In this document: in pieces, positions 17,111-26,165 of the stretch | Layout: each line of letters begins with the position of its first letter | Position numbering within the stretch: position 1 is the stretch's first letter | DNA from: DATLHO01 sp035539855 | Lineage (GTDB): Bacteria > Bacteroidota > Ignavibacteria > OLB7 | Assembly: GCA_035539855.1 (NCBI GenBank) | Contig: DATLHO010000017.1 | Coordinates: forward strand, 14,324-78,323 | DNA length: 64,000 bases | Direction of reading: 5' to 3' | Position numbers and translations under genes: made by a program | Notes under the pieces: generated by a model | Databases searched by the model: none | The model's input: the letters and a program-made list of their open reading frames with translations, nothing else | What the model was told of the DNA's origin: nothing

Positions 17111-20100
17111 CTACGGCCGCAGGTGGTCTTCGACCTCGCCCAGCAACGCGCCCGCCAGTCTCTCGACCGCGTCGAGCTCCTGCTCGCACGCGTCCCACAG
17201 CTCGGCCCGCGCGGCCTGCTCGAGCTGCCGAGCATGCTCGAGTACCGAGGGCGCCTCGACGTAGGAGACGGATCCCTTGAGCGTGTGCGCCGCGCGAGCG
17301 AGCGCGGTCGCATCGCGACCATCGAGCGCCGTGCGCGCATCGCGCAGCATCTGCGGCGCCGACTCGAGCAGCGCTCCGAGCACGTCGCGCACCAGCGCCT
17401 CGTCGCCGCCGAAGCGCGAGCGCGTCGTCGCCGCGTCGAAGATCGGAGCGACGACTGGCATCGCGCCGGGAGCCGCTGCGTTATGCCCGTCGCTCGGGTC
17501 AGGCGTCTCCGCGATGTCTCGTGCGCCCGCGACTCGCGCCTGCGTTGCGTCTCGCATGTCGGCGACCGGCGCATCCATTGCGTCGCTCGCTTCCGCGACC
17601 GGCGCGCCCTCGACGAGCGCGAAGAGCTCCTCGGCACGGATCGGCTTCGAGATGTAGCCGTCCATGCCGGCGTCGAGGCAGCGCTCGCGGTCGCCCTTCA
17701 TCGCGTGAGCGGTGACGGCGATGATCGGCAGGTGGCCGCCGGTGAGCTGCTCGTGCGCGCGGATGGCCGCGGTCGCCTGGAAGCCATCCATCGTCGGCAT
17801 CTGCAGATCCATCAGCACGAGATCGAACGTCTCGCGCTCGAGCATCTCGAGCGCCTGGCGACCGTTGACGGCGACCGCGACGGAGTGCCCGCGCTGCTCC
17901 AGCAGCGTGACCGCGACGCGCTGGTTGACCAGGCCGTCCTCGGCCAGCAGGATGCGCCGCCGCCGAGGCACGGCCGCGTCGGCGTCGCGCTCGACGTCGC
18001 GCTCGACCGGCGTCGGCGACACCGACTCGGCGATCGCGTCGAAGAGATCGGATTGCTTGACCGGCTTGGTGAGGAAGCGCGAGATCCTCAGACGTCGACC
18101 GGTCTCCGCGTCGACCGGACGCGCGGCGGAGGAGAGGAGGATGAGCGTCGTGCGGTCGAGTGCGGTCTCCTCCCGGATCAGCTCGGCCAGCGACAGTCCG
18201 TCGATGTCGGGCATCATCGCGTCGAGCAGCACGAGAGGGAATGGCTCGGATCGCCCGGCGGCAGCGTGCATCAGCTCGAGCGCATCCTCGGCGCCCGTGG
18301 CAAGCGTCGGGACCATGTCCCAGCCGGCGAGCAACTCATGGAGGATCAGGCGGTTCGTCGCGTTGTCGTCGACGACGAGCACGCGCATGCCGCGCAGCTC
18401 CGCCATCGGCAGGCGCTGCGGCGCCGCGTGGCCGATGCCGAAGGTCGCGTTGAAGTGGAACGTGCTGCCGGAGCCCGGCGTGCTCTCGAGCCAGATCTCG
18501 CCGCGCATCATCTCGACGAGCTGCGACGAGATCGCCAGGCCGAGGCCGGTGCCGCCGTAGCGGCGCGACATCGAGCTGTCGGCCTGCGAGAACGCCTGGA
18601 AGAGGCTCGCGGTCTGCTCCTCCGAGATTCCGATGCCCGTGTCGCAGACGGCGAACTGAAGCGTCACCTCGCCATCGACGCGCGAGACCTGCTCGACGTT
18701 GACGACGACCTCGCCCTCGTCGGTGAACTTGATCGCGTTGCCGACGAGGTTGACGACGATCTGGCGGAGCCGGCCGGGATCGCCGATGAGCACATCGGGA
18801 ACGTTCGGCGGAATCGAGAAGGCGATCTCGAGTCCCTTGTCGAACGCGCGCAGCGCGAGCGCCTGGAGGGTGTCGCCAAGGGCATCACGCAGGCCGAACG
18901 GGATCGATTCGAGCTCGAGCTTGCCGGCCTCGATCTTCGAGAAGTCGAGGATGTCGTTGAGTAGGCGCAGCAGCGACTCGGCGCTCTGCGCCGTGAGGCC
19001 GAGGTACTCGCGCTGCTGCGGCGAGAGCTCCGTGTTGAGCATCAGTCCGGTCATGCCGATGATGCCGTTCATCGGTGTGCGGATCTCGTGACTCATGTTC
19101 GCGAGGAAGTCGCTCTTGGCGCGGTTGGCGCTCTCGGCGACCTCCTTGGCGGCCTGCAGCTCGACTTGCGAGCGCTCGAGGTCTCCGGCGGTCTCGGCGA
19201 GCTGGCGGTGCTTGGTCTCGAGCTCGCGGCGGCTCTCCTCGCGCTCGCGCTCGGTCTGCCGGCGCTCCTCGTCGACGCGGGCGAGCGTGCGCGACGACCA
19301 CCAGATGAGCGCCACGATCGCCGCGGTCGCCACGAGCGTGAACAGCGCGGCGCCGAAGCCGAGGCCGAAGAAGCCGGCCCGCTCGCCCTGCAGTCGCAGC
19401 CAGCCGAGTCCGAGCATCACCAGGAGCGCGCCGGGAATCAGGCGGCGCGCCTGGCTGCCTCCGATCGTCATGCTGGTCATCGTGCGGACCGGCTCGCGGT
19501 CCGGTCGCACCGCGAAGATCCCCACGAGCAGGAAGCAGAAGGTCACGGCACTGCTGAGCGCCATCGGTGCGCGCGCTTCGGTATCGAAGTTCTGATCGAC
19601 CTGGTAGAGGTAGCCGGTGACCGACATCAACGCGATGACGAGCGCCGCGAGCGTCAGACCCTGTTGCAGGCGGTAGGAGTCTCGGACGCGCTGATCGAGC
19701 GTCGCCAGAGCGGTGCCGGCAAGCAGGAAGCTGAGCGACGTCAGCAGCGGCATGCCGTGGAAGCCGCCGCGGTCGGCGAACAGGATGCGGTCGATGCCGA
19801 ATCCCGCGCCCAGCGCGTCGTCGGCCGCGCCCGCGATGCCGATCATCGCGACGACCGCGCCGAGCGCGTAGGCCAGCGGCTTCAGCCGCTGGCTGCGCGC
19901 CGTCTGGATGCGCAGCGCGATGCCGGCGAGCATGAGGCAGACCGCCGTCACCGGGTTCATCGCGCGGTTCGACGGGTGCAGCAGCGCCTTGAGGTAGGCG
20001 CTGTCGAACTGCCAGCCGATGAGCACCATCAGCGGAATGCCGACGACCACGCGCGAACAGAAGCGCGCGATGGAGATGGCACGGTCGGAATAGCGTCGGT

Positions 20101-20116
20101 CCGTCGGGTCGTTCAT
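17111..20116 (-). CDS. Hybrid sensor histidine kinase with two receivers and an Hpt domain
   Basis: A 1001-residue BarA-like phosphorelay protein. The N-terminal ~275 residues hold about eight membrane helices (a MASE-like sensor). A coiled coil (280-330) leads to HisKA with SHEIRTPMNG (His343), and to HATPase with N-box NLVGNAIKF and G-boxes DTGIG and GTGLGLAIS. Two receivers follow: VVDDN with Asp632, then LAEDG with LVLMDLQMP near 765. A C-terminal Hpt domain (AHTLKGS) ends the protein. Phosphate can pass His-Asp-His-Asp to an unseen regulator. It is translated after the acyltransferase gene, with a 4-base overlap. The ATG at 20116 follows that overlap; the open frame extends upstream to 21673, but only through antisense of other genes. 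Confidence 0.92.
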   Translation of the reverse strand: MNDPTDRRYSDRAISIARFCSRVVVGIPLMVLIGWQFDSAYLKALLHPSNRAMNPVTAVCLMLAGIALRIQTARSQRLKPLAYALGAVVAMIGIAGAADDALGAGFGIDRILFADRGGFHGMPLLTSLSFLLAGTALATLDQRVRDSYRLQQGLTLAALVIALMSVTGYLYQVDQNFDTEARAPMALSSAVTFCFLLVGIFAVRPDREPVRTMTSMTIGGSQARRLIPGALLVMLGLGWLRLQGERAGFFGLGFGAALFTLVATAAIVALIWWSSRTLARVDEERRQTEREREESRRELETKHRQLAETAGDLERSQVELQAAKEVAESANRAKSDFLANMSHEIRTPMNGIIGMTGLMLNTELSPQQREYLGLTAQSAESLLRLLNDILDFSKIEAGKLELESIPFGLRDALGDTLQALALRAFDKGLEIAFSIPPNVPDVLIGDPGRLRQIVVNLVGNAIKFTDEGEVVVNVEQVSRVDGEVTLQFAVCDTGIGISEEQTASLFQAFSQADSSMSRRYGGTGLGLAISSQLVEMMRGEIWLESTPGSGSTFHFNATFGIGHAAPQRLPMAELRGMRVLVVDDNATNRLILHELLAGWDMVPTLATGAEDALELMHAAAGRSEPFPLVLLDAMMPDIDGLSLAELIREETALDRTTLILLSSAARPVDAETGRRLRISRFLTKPVKQSDLFDAIAESVSPTPVERDVERDADAAVPRRRRILLAEDGLVNQRVAVTLLEQRGHSVAVAVNGRQALEMLERETFDLVLMDLQMPTMDGFQATAAIRAHEQLTGGHLPIIAVTAHAMKGDRERCLDAGMDGYISKPIRAEELFALVEGAPVAEASDAMDAPVADMRDATQARVAGARDIAETPDPSDGHNAAAPGAMPVVAPIFDAATTRSRFGGDEALVRDVLGALLESAPQMLRDARTALDGRDATALARAAHTLKGSVSYVEAPSVLEHARQLEQAARAELWDACEQELDAVERLAGALLGEVEDHLRP

Positions 20117-20691
20117 GCGGGGCCGGGGTCGAAGGGGAAGGGGAGCTGCCAGTCGAGCGTCGCGCGGAGCATCTCGAGCTCGGCCGCGAGCGCGATCGAG
20201 CGCCGTCGCAGCACGAGCACCGAGGCGTGCATGACCTCGAACTCGACGATGCCCGAGTGCAGCCGCAGCTCGAGCGGAACCAGGCCGAGCTTGCGGTAGA
20301 AGGGGATCAGGTCGACGCGCGCGATCGCGACGACGTGCGTGCCGCCGCGCCGCTCGACCGCACGCAACGCAGCGATGCCAAGCGACAGCGCGGGTCGCTC
20401 GATTGCCGCGTCGCCGACGACGACGATGCGGACCTCGTAGAGGCCATCGTCGAACGCCATCGGCAGTTCTTCGCGCGCGAAGAAGCGCTCGATCGGATAA
20501 TCGCGCTCCGGTCCGCTGATCTCGACATAGCCGGCGATCTCGCCGTGCTGCGTCGCGACGATGTACTCGTCGTCGGACCGATCGGTCTCCGGCGCGGCCA
20601 CTCGAGGGCCCGAGGATTCGAGCCGGAAGTAGCGATGGTCGATCGCGTCGATGATCGAGCGATCCTCGGGAGTTGCAAAGGCGAGCTGCAT
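20113..20691 (-). CDS. GNAT-like acyltransferase (FeeM/N-acyltransferase-like), coupled to the hybrid kinase
   Basis: A 192-residue protein starting MQLAFATPEDR. The pattern EYIVATQHGEIAGYVEI (strand-turn-strand), then a long helix with LGIAALRAVERRGG and the end VAIARVDLIPFYRKLGL, fits the GNAT fold. It looks closer to the N-acyl amino-acid synthase/autoinducer-synthase-like branch than to simple acetyltransferases. The acyl-CoA motif A is not classic, so the substrate is open. Its stop overlaps the kinase start by 4 bases, indicating co-translation, and a -7 element TATCTTTG lies 29 bases before its ATG. Confidence 0.65.
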   Translation of the reverse strand: MQLAFATPEDRSIIDAIDHRYFRLESSGPRVAAPETDRSDDEYIVATQHGEIAGYVEISGPERDYPIERFFAREELPMAFDDGLYEVRIVVVGDAAIERPALSLGIAALRAVERRGGTHVVAIARVDLIPFYRKLGLVPLELRLHSGIVEFEVMHASVLVLRRRSIALAAELEMLRATLDWQLPFPFDPGPA

Positions 20692-20719
20692 CGGTCGGCG
20701 AATAGGTGAGCCGGGCCGC

Positions 20720-20727
20720 CAAAGATA
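20720..20727 (-). promoter_or_regulatory. TATCTTTG -7 element for the acyltransferase-kinase operon
   Basis: Read on the minus strand this is an exact TAnnTTTG, 29 bases before the ATG at 20691. The matching -33 TTTG is not evident. Confidence 0.35.
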
Positions 20728-20833
20728 GGCGATGCCGGAGGCTTCGCATCGCCACTTCTGTGCGATCTTGCGCCCCACGTTGTCGCGCTCGGCGTCCGCC
20801 GATCGCTCGTCCAACCCATCCTGGTGCATCGGT

Positions 20834-21913
20834 ATGTCCGACATCCGCATCCGCGAGCTGCGTGGGATCACGATCCTGCTGGCGATCCTCGTCGTCTTCG
20901 TCATCGGCGTCGTGCTGCACGAGCTGAGCTCGGTGCTGCTGCCGTTCGTCATCGCGCTGCTGCTGGCGTTCATCTTCAAGCCGGCCGTGCTGTACCTGCA
21001 GCGACGGCGCGTGCCGATGGTCGTGTCGCTGCTGCTCGTCGTCGCGCTCGTCGGCGGCATCCTGTTTCTCATCTCGCTGATGATCTACTCGAGCGCCGGC
21101 GCGTTCATCGAGAATCTCCCGAAGTACCAGGAGCGGCTCGCCGGACTCAACGACCGCCTTGCCTCGCTCGTCGCGTGGGGAGCCGCGAAGGTCGGCGCCG
21201 ATCCGGCGTCGATCGACATTGCGAGCATCGTCCAGTGGTCGACCGTCACCTCGGTCGCGACCACGACGCTCGGCGCGCTGGTGAGCATGCTCTCGAACGG
21301 GTTCCTGATCCTGCTGTTCCTGCTGTTCATCCTCGGCGGCGCCGGGGAGCTCAGCCGCAAGGTCGAGCACGCCTTCGCCGATCGCACCGCCGAGCGCATC
21401 GCGTCGATCATCCGCAACATCGACGTGCAGGTGCGGCAGTATCTCGTGACGAAGACCATCCTCAGCGCCGTCATGGGCGTCTTCACGGCGGTGGTGCTCG
21501 CGATCTTCGGCGTCGACTTCGCGGTGCTCTGGGGATTGCTCGCGTTCCTTCTGAACTACATCCCGAACGTCGGCTCCCTGATCGCGACGATCTTCCCCGC
21601 GCTCATCGCGATGCTGCAGTTCGATTCGTTCGCGACGCCGTTGATCCTGCTGATCATCCTCGTCGTCGGACACAACGTGAACGGCAACGTCATCGAGCCG
21701 AAGATGATGGAGTTCAGCCTCAACCTCAGCTCGGTGCTCATCCTCGTGATGCTCATTTTCTGGGGATGGCTCTGGGGCGTCTGGGGAATGATCCTCGCGA
21801 TCCCGATCACCTCCACGATCAAGATCGTCTGCGAAAACGTCGAGCCGCTGCGGCCGATCGCCGTGCTGATGAGCGGGAGGGTGGGAGCGATGGGGAAGAA
21901 CGCGCCAGGGTGA
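20834..21913 (+). CDS. AI-2E/PerM-family membrane permease
   Basis: A 359-residue protein with the eight-helix pattern of the AI-2 exporter/PerM family. Helices 1-3 are at ~10-80, followed by a ~90-residue soluble insertion with amphipathic helices (ENLPKYQERLAGLNDRLASL), then a cluster of five helices from ~160 to 330. The signature NYIPNVGSLIATIFP and GHNVNGNVIEPKMM are present. Members export small solutes or act as Na+/H+ antiporters; the substrate is unknown. The ATG at 20834 gives the family length. It is divergent from the acyltransferase gene. Confidence 0.9.
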   Translation: MSDIRIRELRGITILLAILVVFVIGVVLHELSSVLLPFVIALLLAFIFKPAVLYLQRRRVPMVVSLLLVVALVGGILFLISLMIYSSAGAFIENLPKYQERLAGLNDRLASLVAWGAAKVGADPASIDIASIVQWSTVTSVATTTLGALVSMLSNGFLILLFLLFILGGAGELSRKVEHAFADRTAERIASIIRNIDVQVRQYLVTKTILSAVMGVFTAVVLAIFGVDFAVLWGLLAFLLNYIPNVGSLIATIFPALIAMLQFDSFATPLILLIILVVGHNVNGNVIEPKMMEFSLNLSSVLILVMLIFWGWLWGVWGMILAIPITSTIKIVCENVEPLRPIAVLMSGRVGAMGKNAPG

Positions 21914-21944
21914 TGGCGCGGAAGCTCCGCGACCCTTCGGTCAC

Positions 21945-21969
21945 TCCCGCGCTCGCTAGCGAGCGGGAT
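21945..21969. repeat. Palindrome after the PerM-family gene
   Basis: The 14-bp perfect palindrome GCTCGCTAGCGAGC is bracketed by CCC and GGG, in the 134-base gap before the next T9SS gene. It follows the permease stop by ~40 bases and could work as a terminator-like stem, but no T-run is present. Confidence 0.4.
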
Positions 21970-22047
21970 TCGTGCCGTGCGCCTTGCACCCTTTGCCGGC
22001 CGGTCGTATGATGCGGGAGCGCACTTCGATCATCCCGCTTCACGTCC

Positions 22048-24234
22048 ATGCCGTACCGCCCGCTCGTCATTCTCCTGCTCGGCCTGCTCTTCGTTTCGCG
22101 GAGCACCGCCCAGACGTCCCCGCCGCGCGGCACCGAGTTCTGGGTCGCGTTCATGGAGCGGCTCGTCGATCTCTCCGATCCGACCGACCCAATGACGCAG
22201 TTGCGCCTGGAGATCGTCGCGGGCGATCGGCCGGCCGATGTGCGCGCGGAGATTCCCGGCAGCGGGTGGTCGGCCGTCGTCTCGCTCGCCGCCGGTGAGG
22301 ATGGCGCCATCCTCGTCCCGTCGGCGCTGGCGGTGGCGACGGGCTCGGAGCGCGTCGAGAGCCGCGGCGTGCGCGTCAGCGCGAGTGCGCCGGTCCTGGT
22401 CTCGGCGATCAGCCATCACGCCGGCAGTGCCGATGCGACGATCGTCCTTCCGATCGAGGCGCTCGGCGGGGAGTATGTCGCCGCCACGTTCGATCCGTTC
22501 ATGTTCTCGAGCACGCTGCGGGGACTCGCCGAGCTCGTCATCGTCGCGCCCGACAACGGGCTGACCGTCGAGATCACGCCGAGCGCCGCGACCGAGCGCG
22601 GACGTCCGGCCGATGTCCCGTTCACCGTCTCGCTGCAGAGCGGACAGACCTATCAACTGCAGTCCGAAGGCAATCTCACCGGCACGCGCGTTCGCGCGGT
22701 CGGCGGCTCGCCCTGCGACCGCTTCGCCGTCTTCAGCGGCAACATCATGGCGCTCGTCGGGGAGTGCAATTCGGTCGACCACCTCTACGAGCAGATGCTC
22801 CCCGTCGCCGCGCTCGGCCGCACCTACGCCGCGATCCCCTTCGCCGGACGCCGCGGCGACCTCCTCGAGATCGTCGCGTCGCTCGATGCGACCGTCGTCT
22901 CCGCCGGCGCCGCCACGACCACGCTCGATGCCGGCGAGCGGTTTCGCCTGCCGCTGGACACGGCGACGCTCGTCCAGGCGTCGGGCCCGGTCGCGGTCGT
23001 GCAGTACGCGCGCGGCCGCGACTGCGACAGCGTCGGGACCCTCGACGGCGATCCGATGCTCGTGCAGCTTCGTCCGATCACGCGATCGGGGGATCTCGCG
23101 TTCGTCGCGCCGGGGTCGCTCTCGTTCACCGGACACCACGTGACCGTCGTCGCCGACGACACCGCGTCGATCCGCCTCGACGGCGCGCCCGTGACGGGGT
23201 TTCGCATGCTGCCCGGCTCGTCGACGCACGCCTGGGCCCGGCCCGAGATCTCCGGCGGCGCTCACACGCTCGCGGGCTCCGGACTCGCCAACGCCACGCT
23301 CTACGGAAAGGGTCACGCCGCATCGTACGCCGTCGACCTGAGCGCGACGCCGAGCCTCGTGCCCACGAGCGCCGACGCCGCGATCGTCCGGCACTGCACC
23401 TGCGACGGCGTCGTGCTCGAGGCGCCCGAGGGCTTTGCGAGCTACCGGTGGTCGACGGGCGATTCGACGCGCACGATCGTAGCGCGCGCCAGCGGACGCT
23501 ACGCGGTGACCGTCGGCAACGGCGGCGAGTGCGCGATCACCAGCGACAGCGTCGACGTGATCGTGAGCGCGCCGCCGACGCTCTCGCTGGCGCCGGCGAT
23601 CGAAACGGTCGATCCCGGCGAGGTCATCCCCTTCACCATCGCCGTGGGAAACCGAACGACGACGGGCACCTGTCCGTCGAGCGTCGACCGCGTCGCGCTG
23701 CGCTTTCGCGCGACGATGCTCGCGCCCGAGGCGATCTCCGGCGGCACGATCGTCGGCGATACGCTCATCGGAACCGACCGGATCATCACCATCCGACTCC
23801 GCCGCGACACGGTGCTGCTCGACATGGTCGCTGCCCTCGGCGACACGCTCGCGGCCGTCGTGACCCTCGAGGCGCTCGGCGGCGACACGTGTCTGCAGGC
23901 GGCCGGCGACACGCTCGCGCGGATCGCCTTCACCGGATGCGAGGTCGGTGGCCGGCGCTACTTCCTTGGGGGCGAGGCCGCCGCGATCAAACCGGTGCGG
24001 CCCGCGCCCGTGCTCGGCGAAGCGTCGGTCGAGATCCGTACGCTGGAGTCCGGCCCGACCCGGCTCGAGCTCGTCGATCCGCTCGGACGCACCGTGCGAA
24101 CGCTTCTCGACGCCGCCGTCGAGCCGGGCGAGCATCGACTCCGTCTCGACGCGAGCGGCATCCTCGCCGGCGCCTACCTGCTCGTCCTCACGACGCCCTC
24201 GCGGCACGTCGTCCGGCGCGTCGTCATTCGGTAG
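22048..24234 (+). CDS. IgGFc-binding-like protein with T9SS sorting domain
   Basis: A 728-residue exported protein. A signal peptide (residues 1-22, ending R-S-T-A-Q) is followed by the GTEFWVAF start typical of the IgGFc-binding N-terminal domain. That beta domain (~25-430) has repeated ISHH, VGEC and LYEQM-like turns. A middle region holds an HCTCDGVVLEAPEG...YRWSTGD segment, like the PKD/Ig-type 'question' domains seen in FCB surface proteins. The last ~75 residues are a T9SS domain (LELVDPLGRTVRTLL, GAYLLVLTT). It is likely a surface adhesin; the ligand is not predictable. The stop lies 452 bases before mraZ. Confidence 0.82.
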   Translation: MPYRPLVILLLGLLFVSRSTAQTSPPRGTEFWVAFMERLVDLSDPTDPMTQLRLEIVAGDRPADVRAEIPGSGWSAVVSLAAGEDGAILVPSALAVATGSERVESRGVRVSASAPVLVSAISHHAGSADATIVLPIEALGGEYVAATFDPFMFSSTLRGLAELVIVAPDNGLTVEITPSAATERGRPADVPFTVSLQSGQTYQLQSEGNLTGTRVRAVGGSPCDRFAVFSGNIMALVGECNSVDHLYEQMLPVAALGRTYAAIPFAGRRGDLLEIVASLDATVVSAGAATTTLDAGERFRLPLDTATLVQASGPVAVVQYARGRDCDSVGTLDGDPMLVQLRPITRSGDLAFVAPGSLSFTGHHVTVVADDTASIRLDGAPVTGFRMLPGSSTHAWARPEISGGAHTLAGSGLANATLYGKGHAASYAVDLSATPSLVPTSADAAIVRHCTCDGVVLEAPEGFASYRWSTGDSTRTIVARASGRYAVTVGNGGECAITSDSVDVIVSAPPTLSLAPAIETVDPGEVIPFTIAVGNRTTTGTCPSSVDRVALRFRATMLAPEAISGGTIVGDTLIGTDRIITIRLRRDTVLLDMVAALGDTLAAVVTLEALGGDTCLQAAGDTLARIAFTGCEVGGRRYFLGGEAAAIKPVRPAPVLGEASVEIRTLESGPTRLELVDPLGRTVRTLLDAAVEPGEHRLRLDASGILAGAYLLVLTTPSRHVVRRVVIR

Positions 24235-24686
24235 CGAGAAAGGTCGGTGAGGTGTTCGCCTGATGTCCTTTTCTCGCTGACCGACCGGACGCGTCGACCG
24301 GAATTCTGTCCGCTTAACGCCGCGCTCACAATTTTGTCACCATCGTCTCCCACCACCTCCCGCGACACTCCCCGGGATCCCCACGAGGGCAGTTCCACGA
24401 GTTCAACCGCAGCTTCAACTGAATGGCGTAACGTACTCTCATGTGCCGCGCGAGGTGGCCGATTCGGCTCCCCGGTTTCGGGTAACCGGCGACGTGAAAC
24501 CGCTGTTTGACCCGAACTCTGGGGGTGCGCCGGCGGGACGAAAAAAGTTCTCCACAAAGCCCAAAACCGCGCGAATTCAGGGAGAATGTGAAATAGGCGT
24601 TGGTTACTCACGGCTCCGCATGCCTATATTGCGGCCCGGGTGGGGAAAAGTGGGAGACGGCAACGGGTCCAACGTCCGCGGTCAGC
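24235..24686. other. 452-base gene-free leader of the dcw cluster
   Basis: No protein frame is convincing here. Visible elements: a crossed pair of inverted repeats at 24234-24286; a single DnaA-box-like TTCTCCACA at 24548-24556 after an A-run; a possible promoter TTG (24600) ... TATATTGC (24625-24632), with a rather long 22-base spacer; and the MraZ-type repeats at 24641-24660. Base composition falls clearly in 24530-24600 compared with the flanking genes. Confidence 0.6.
24641..24660 (+). promoter_or_regulatory. Probable MraZ operator: TGGG direct repeats with a 10-base period
   Basis: TGGGGAAAAG (24641-24650) and TGGGAGACGG (24651-24660) are direct repeats one helical turn apart, 26-46 bases before the mraZ ATG. 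In Escherichia coli MraZ represses its own operon through TGGG-N5/6 repeats, so autoregulation of the dcw cluster is inferred. Confidence 0.6.
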
Positions 24687-25145
24687 ATGTCCTTTTTCAA
24701 GGGTCGGGAAACATACTCGGTCGACGAGAAGGGGAGGGTGAGTCTCCCGGCGAAGATGCGTCGCAGCATCGCGCCGGAGGCGAACGACACCTTCGTGATC
24801 ACCCGTGGTCCCGACGACGACGCCTGCATCTATCTCTATCCGCTCGACGAGTGGAAGGTGATCGAGGACGGGCTCAAGCGGCTCAACCAGTACAGCGAGC
24901 AGGACCGGTTCTTTCTGCGGACGCTGTTGTACTGGGCCGACGAGGTGACGATCGACCGGCAGTTCCGGATCATGATCCCGAAGTCGCTGCAGGAGTTCGC
25001 GGGCATTGGACGGACGGTGCTGGTCCTGGGCTCGATGGATCACATCGAGCTGTGGAATCCGGAGGTCTTTGACAAGTACCTGAGCAAGCAGCAGCAGTCA
25101 TATGCCGCCGTGGCCGAGTCCGTGATGGGGCAGGCGCGGATGTAA
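24687..25145 (+). CDS. mraZ: Transcriptional regulator MraZ
   Basis: A 152-residue protein of the MraZ family, an AbrB-like, ring-forming DNA-binding protein. The two tandem half-domains are visible: DEKGRVSLPAKMRRSI near residues 12-28 and DRQFRIMIPKSLQEF near 90-105, each the usual D-x-(K/Q)-G/F-R-(I/V/M) core. The ATG at 24687 fits the family start (MSFFKG...Y-S-V-D); the frame extends upstream to 24600 without homology. It opens the dcw cluster and probably represses it through the TGGG repeats just upstream. Confidence 0.96.
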   Translation: MSFFKGRETYSVDEKGRVSLPAKMRRSIAPEANDTFVITRGPDDDACIYLYPLDEWKVIEDGLKRLNQYSEQDRFFLRTLLYWADEVTIDRQFRIMIPKSLQEFAGIGRTVLVLGSMDHIELWNPEVFDKYLSKQQQSYAAVAESVMGQARM

Positions 25146-25172
25146 CGCGATCGGGAGCCTCGCAGAGCCATT

Positions 25173-26165
25173 ATGAGCCAATACCATCAGCCGGTAATGC
25201 TCCGCGAGACGCTCGATCTGCTGATCACCGATGCGGCGGGGGTGTATGTGGACGGGACGCTGGGAGGCGGCGGACATACCGCGGCCGTTCTCGAGCGTGT
25301 GCGGGGCGAGGGCGGGCGTGTGATTGCATTCGATGCGGACGCGGGGGCGATCGCGCACGCGGCCGAGCGCTTCGCCGGACCCGATGGCGCGCTGGCCGAC
25401 GGCTCGCTCGTTACGCGCCAGGCGTATTTCCGGCAGGCCTGCGAGATGCTGCGTGAGGAGGGGATCCGGCCGACGGGCGTGCTGCTCGATCTCGGCGTGT
25501 CGAGCCGACAGCTCGACAGCGACCAGATCGGGTTGAGCTACCGGCTGACGATGCCGCTGGACATGCGCTTCGACCCGGAGTCGGGGGCGCCGTCTGCGCG
25601 GGAAATCGTCAACCGCCGGACGCCGGAGGAGATCGCGACCCTGCTGCGCACCTACGGCGAGGAGCCCGCCGCGTGGAAGATCGCGACGTCGATCGCCTCG
25701 GCCCGCTCTGGCCGGCCGATCGAGACGACGACCGACCTGCGCGGGATCATCGAGGCGATCATCCCGCAGAAGTTCCTGATGGCGACGCTCTCGAGAGTCT
25801 TTCAGGCGTTGCGCATCGCCGTCAACGACGAGCTCGGTGAGCTCGAAGACGCGCTCGACGCCTATGCCGATCTGCTGCGAGTCGGTGGCCGCCTGGTCAT
25901 CCTCACCTATCACTCGCTCGAGGACCGTATCGTCAAGGATACGTTCCGCGAAGAGGCTCGCTCCTGTATTTGTCCTCCCGAGTTTCCGGTCTGCCGCTGT
26001 GACAAGGTCCAGCGCTTGCGGGTGCTGACCCGCAAACCGGTCCTCCCCTCCGACGACGAGGTCGCGCTCAACCCGCGCGCCCGCAGCGCGAAGCTTCGCG
26101 CCGCCGAGAAGGTGGGGTCCGATGACCGGGACGCACGTTCGTCCAGTCCGTCCAGGAATCACTGA
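25173..26165 (+). CDS. rsmH: 16S rRNA (cytosine-1402-N4)-methyltransferase
   Basis: A 330-residue SAM-dependent methyltransferase (MraW) that methylates C1402 in the ribosomal decoding centre. The start YHQPVMLRETLDLL, the SAM-binding DGTLGGGGHTAAVL, FDADAGAI and LLDLGVSSRQLD motifs, and the late YHSLEDRIVKDTF block all match. A cysteine-rich tail segment (CICPPEFPVCRC) is also typical. It lies 27 bases after mraZ, and its TGA overlaps the ftsL ATG by one base. Confidence 0.97.
   Translation: MSQYHQPVMLRETLDLLITDAAGVYVDGTLGGGGHTAAVLERVRGEGGRVIAFDADAGAIAHAAERFAGPDGALADGSLVTRQAYFRQACEMLREEGIRPTGVLLDLGVSSRQLDSDQIGLSYRLTMPLDMRFDPESGAPSAREIVNRRTPEEIATLLRTYGEEPAAWKIATSIASARSGRPIETTTDLRGIIEAIIPQKFLMATLSRVFQALRIAVNDELGELEDALDAYADLLRVGGRLVILTYHSLEDRIVKDTFREEARSCICPPEFPVCRCDKVQRLRVLTRKPVLPSDDEVALNPRARSAKLRAAEKVGSDDRDARSSSPSRNH

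Noticed and set aside
17111..21673. One continuous minus-strand frame of 1520 codons
   Set aside because: Upstream of 20116 it runs antisense through the acyltransferase (in another frame) and the PerM-family gene, with low-complexity E/R/D-rich sequence. The kinase starts at 20116.
22030..24207. 725-codon minus-strand frame opposite the IgGFc-like T9SS gene
   Set aside because: A high-GC mirror frame: rich in R, G, D and E without domains, while the plus strand has a signal peptide and a sorting domain.
24548..24556. DnaA box (TTCTCCACA) as sign of an origin
   Set aside because: One copy with one mismatch, no cluster, no dnaA or dnaN nearby.
24235..24600. RNase P RNA or another structured RNA in the dcw leader
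   Set aside because: A sequence vaguely like GAAAGTCCGG was looked at, but the conserved RNase P blocks are absent.
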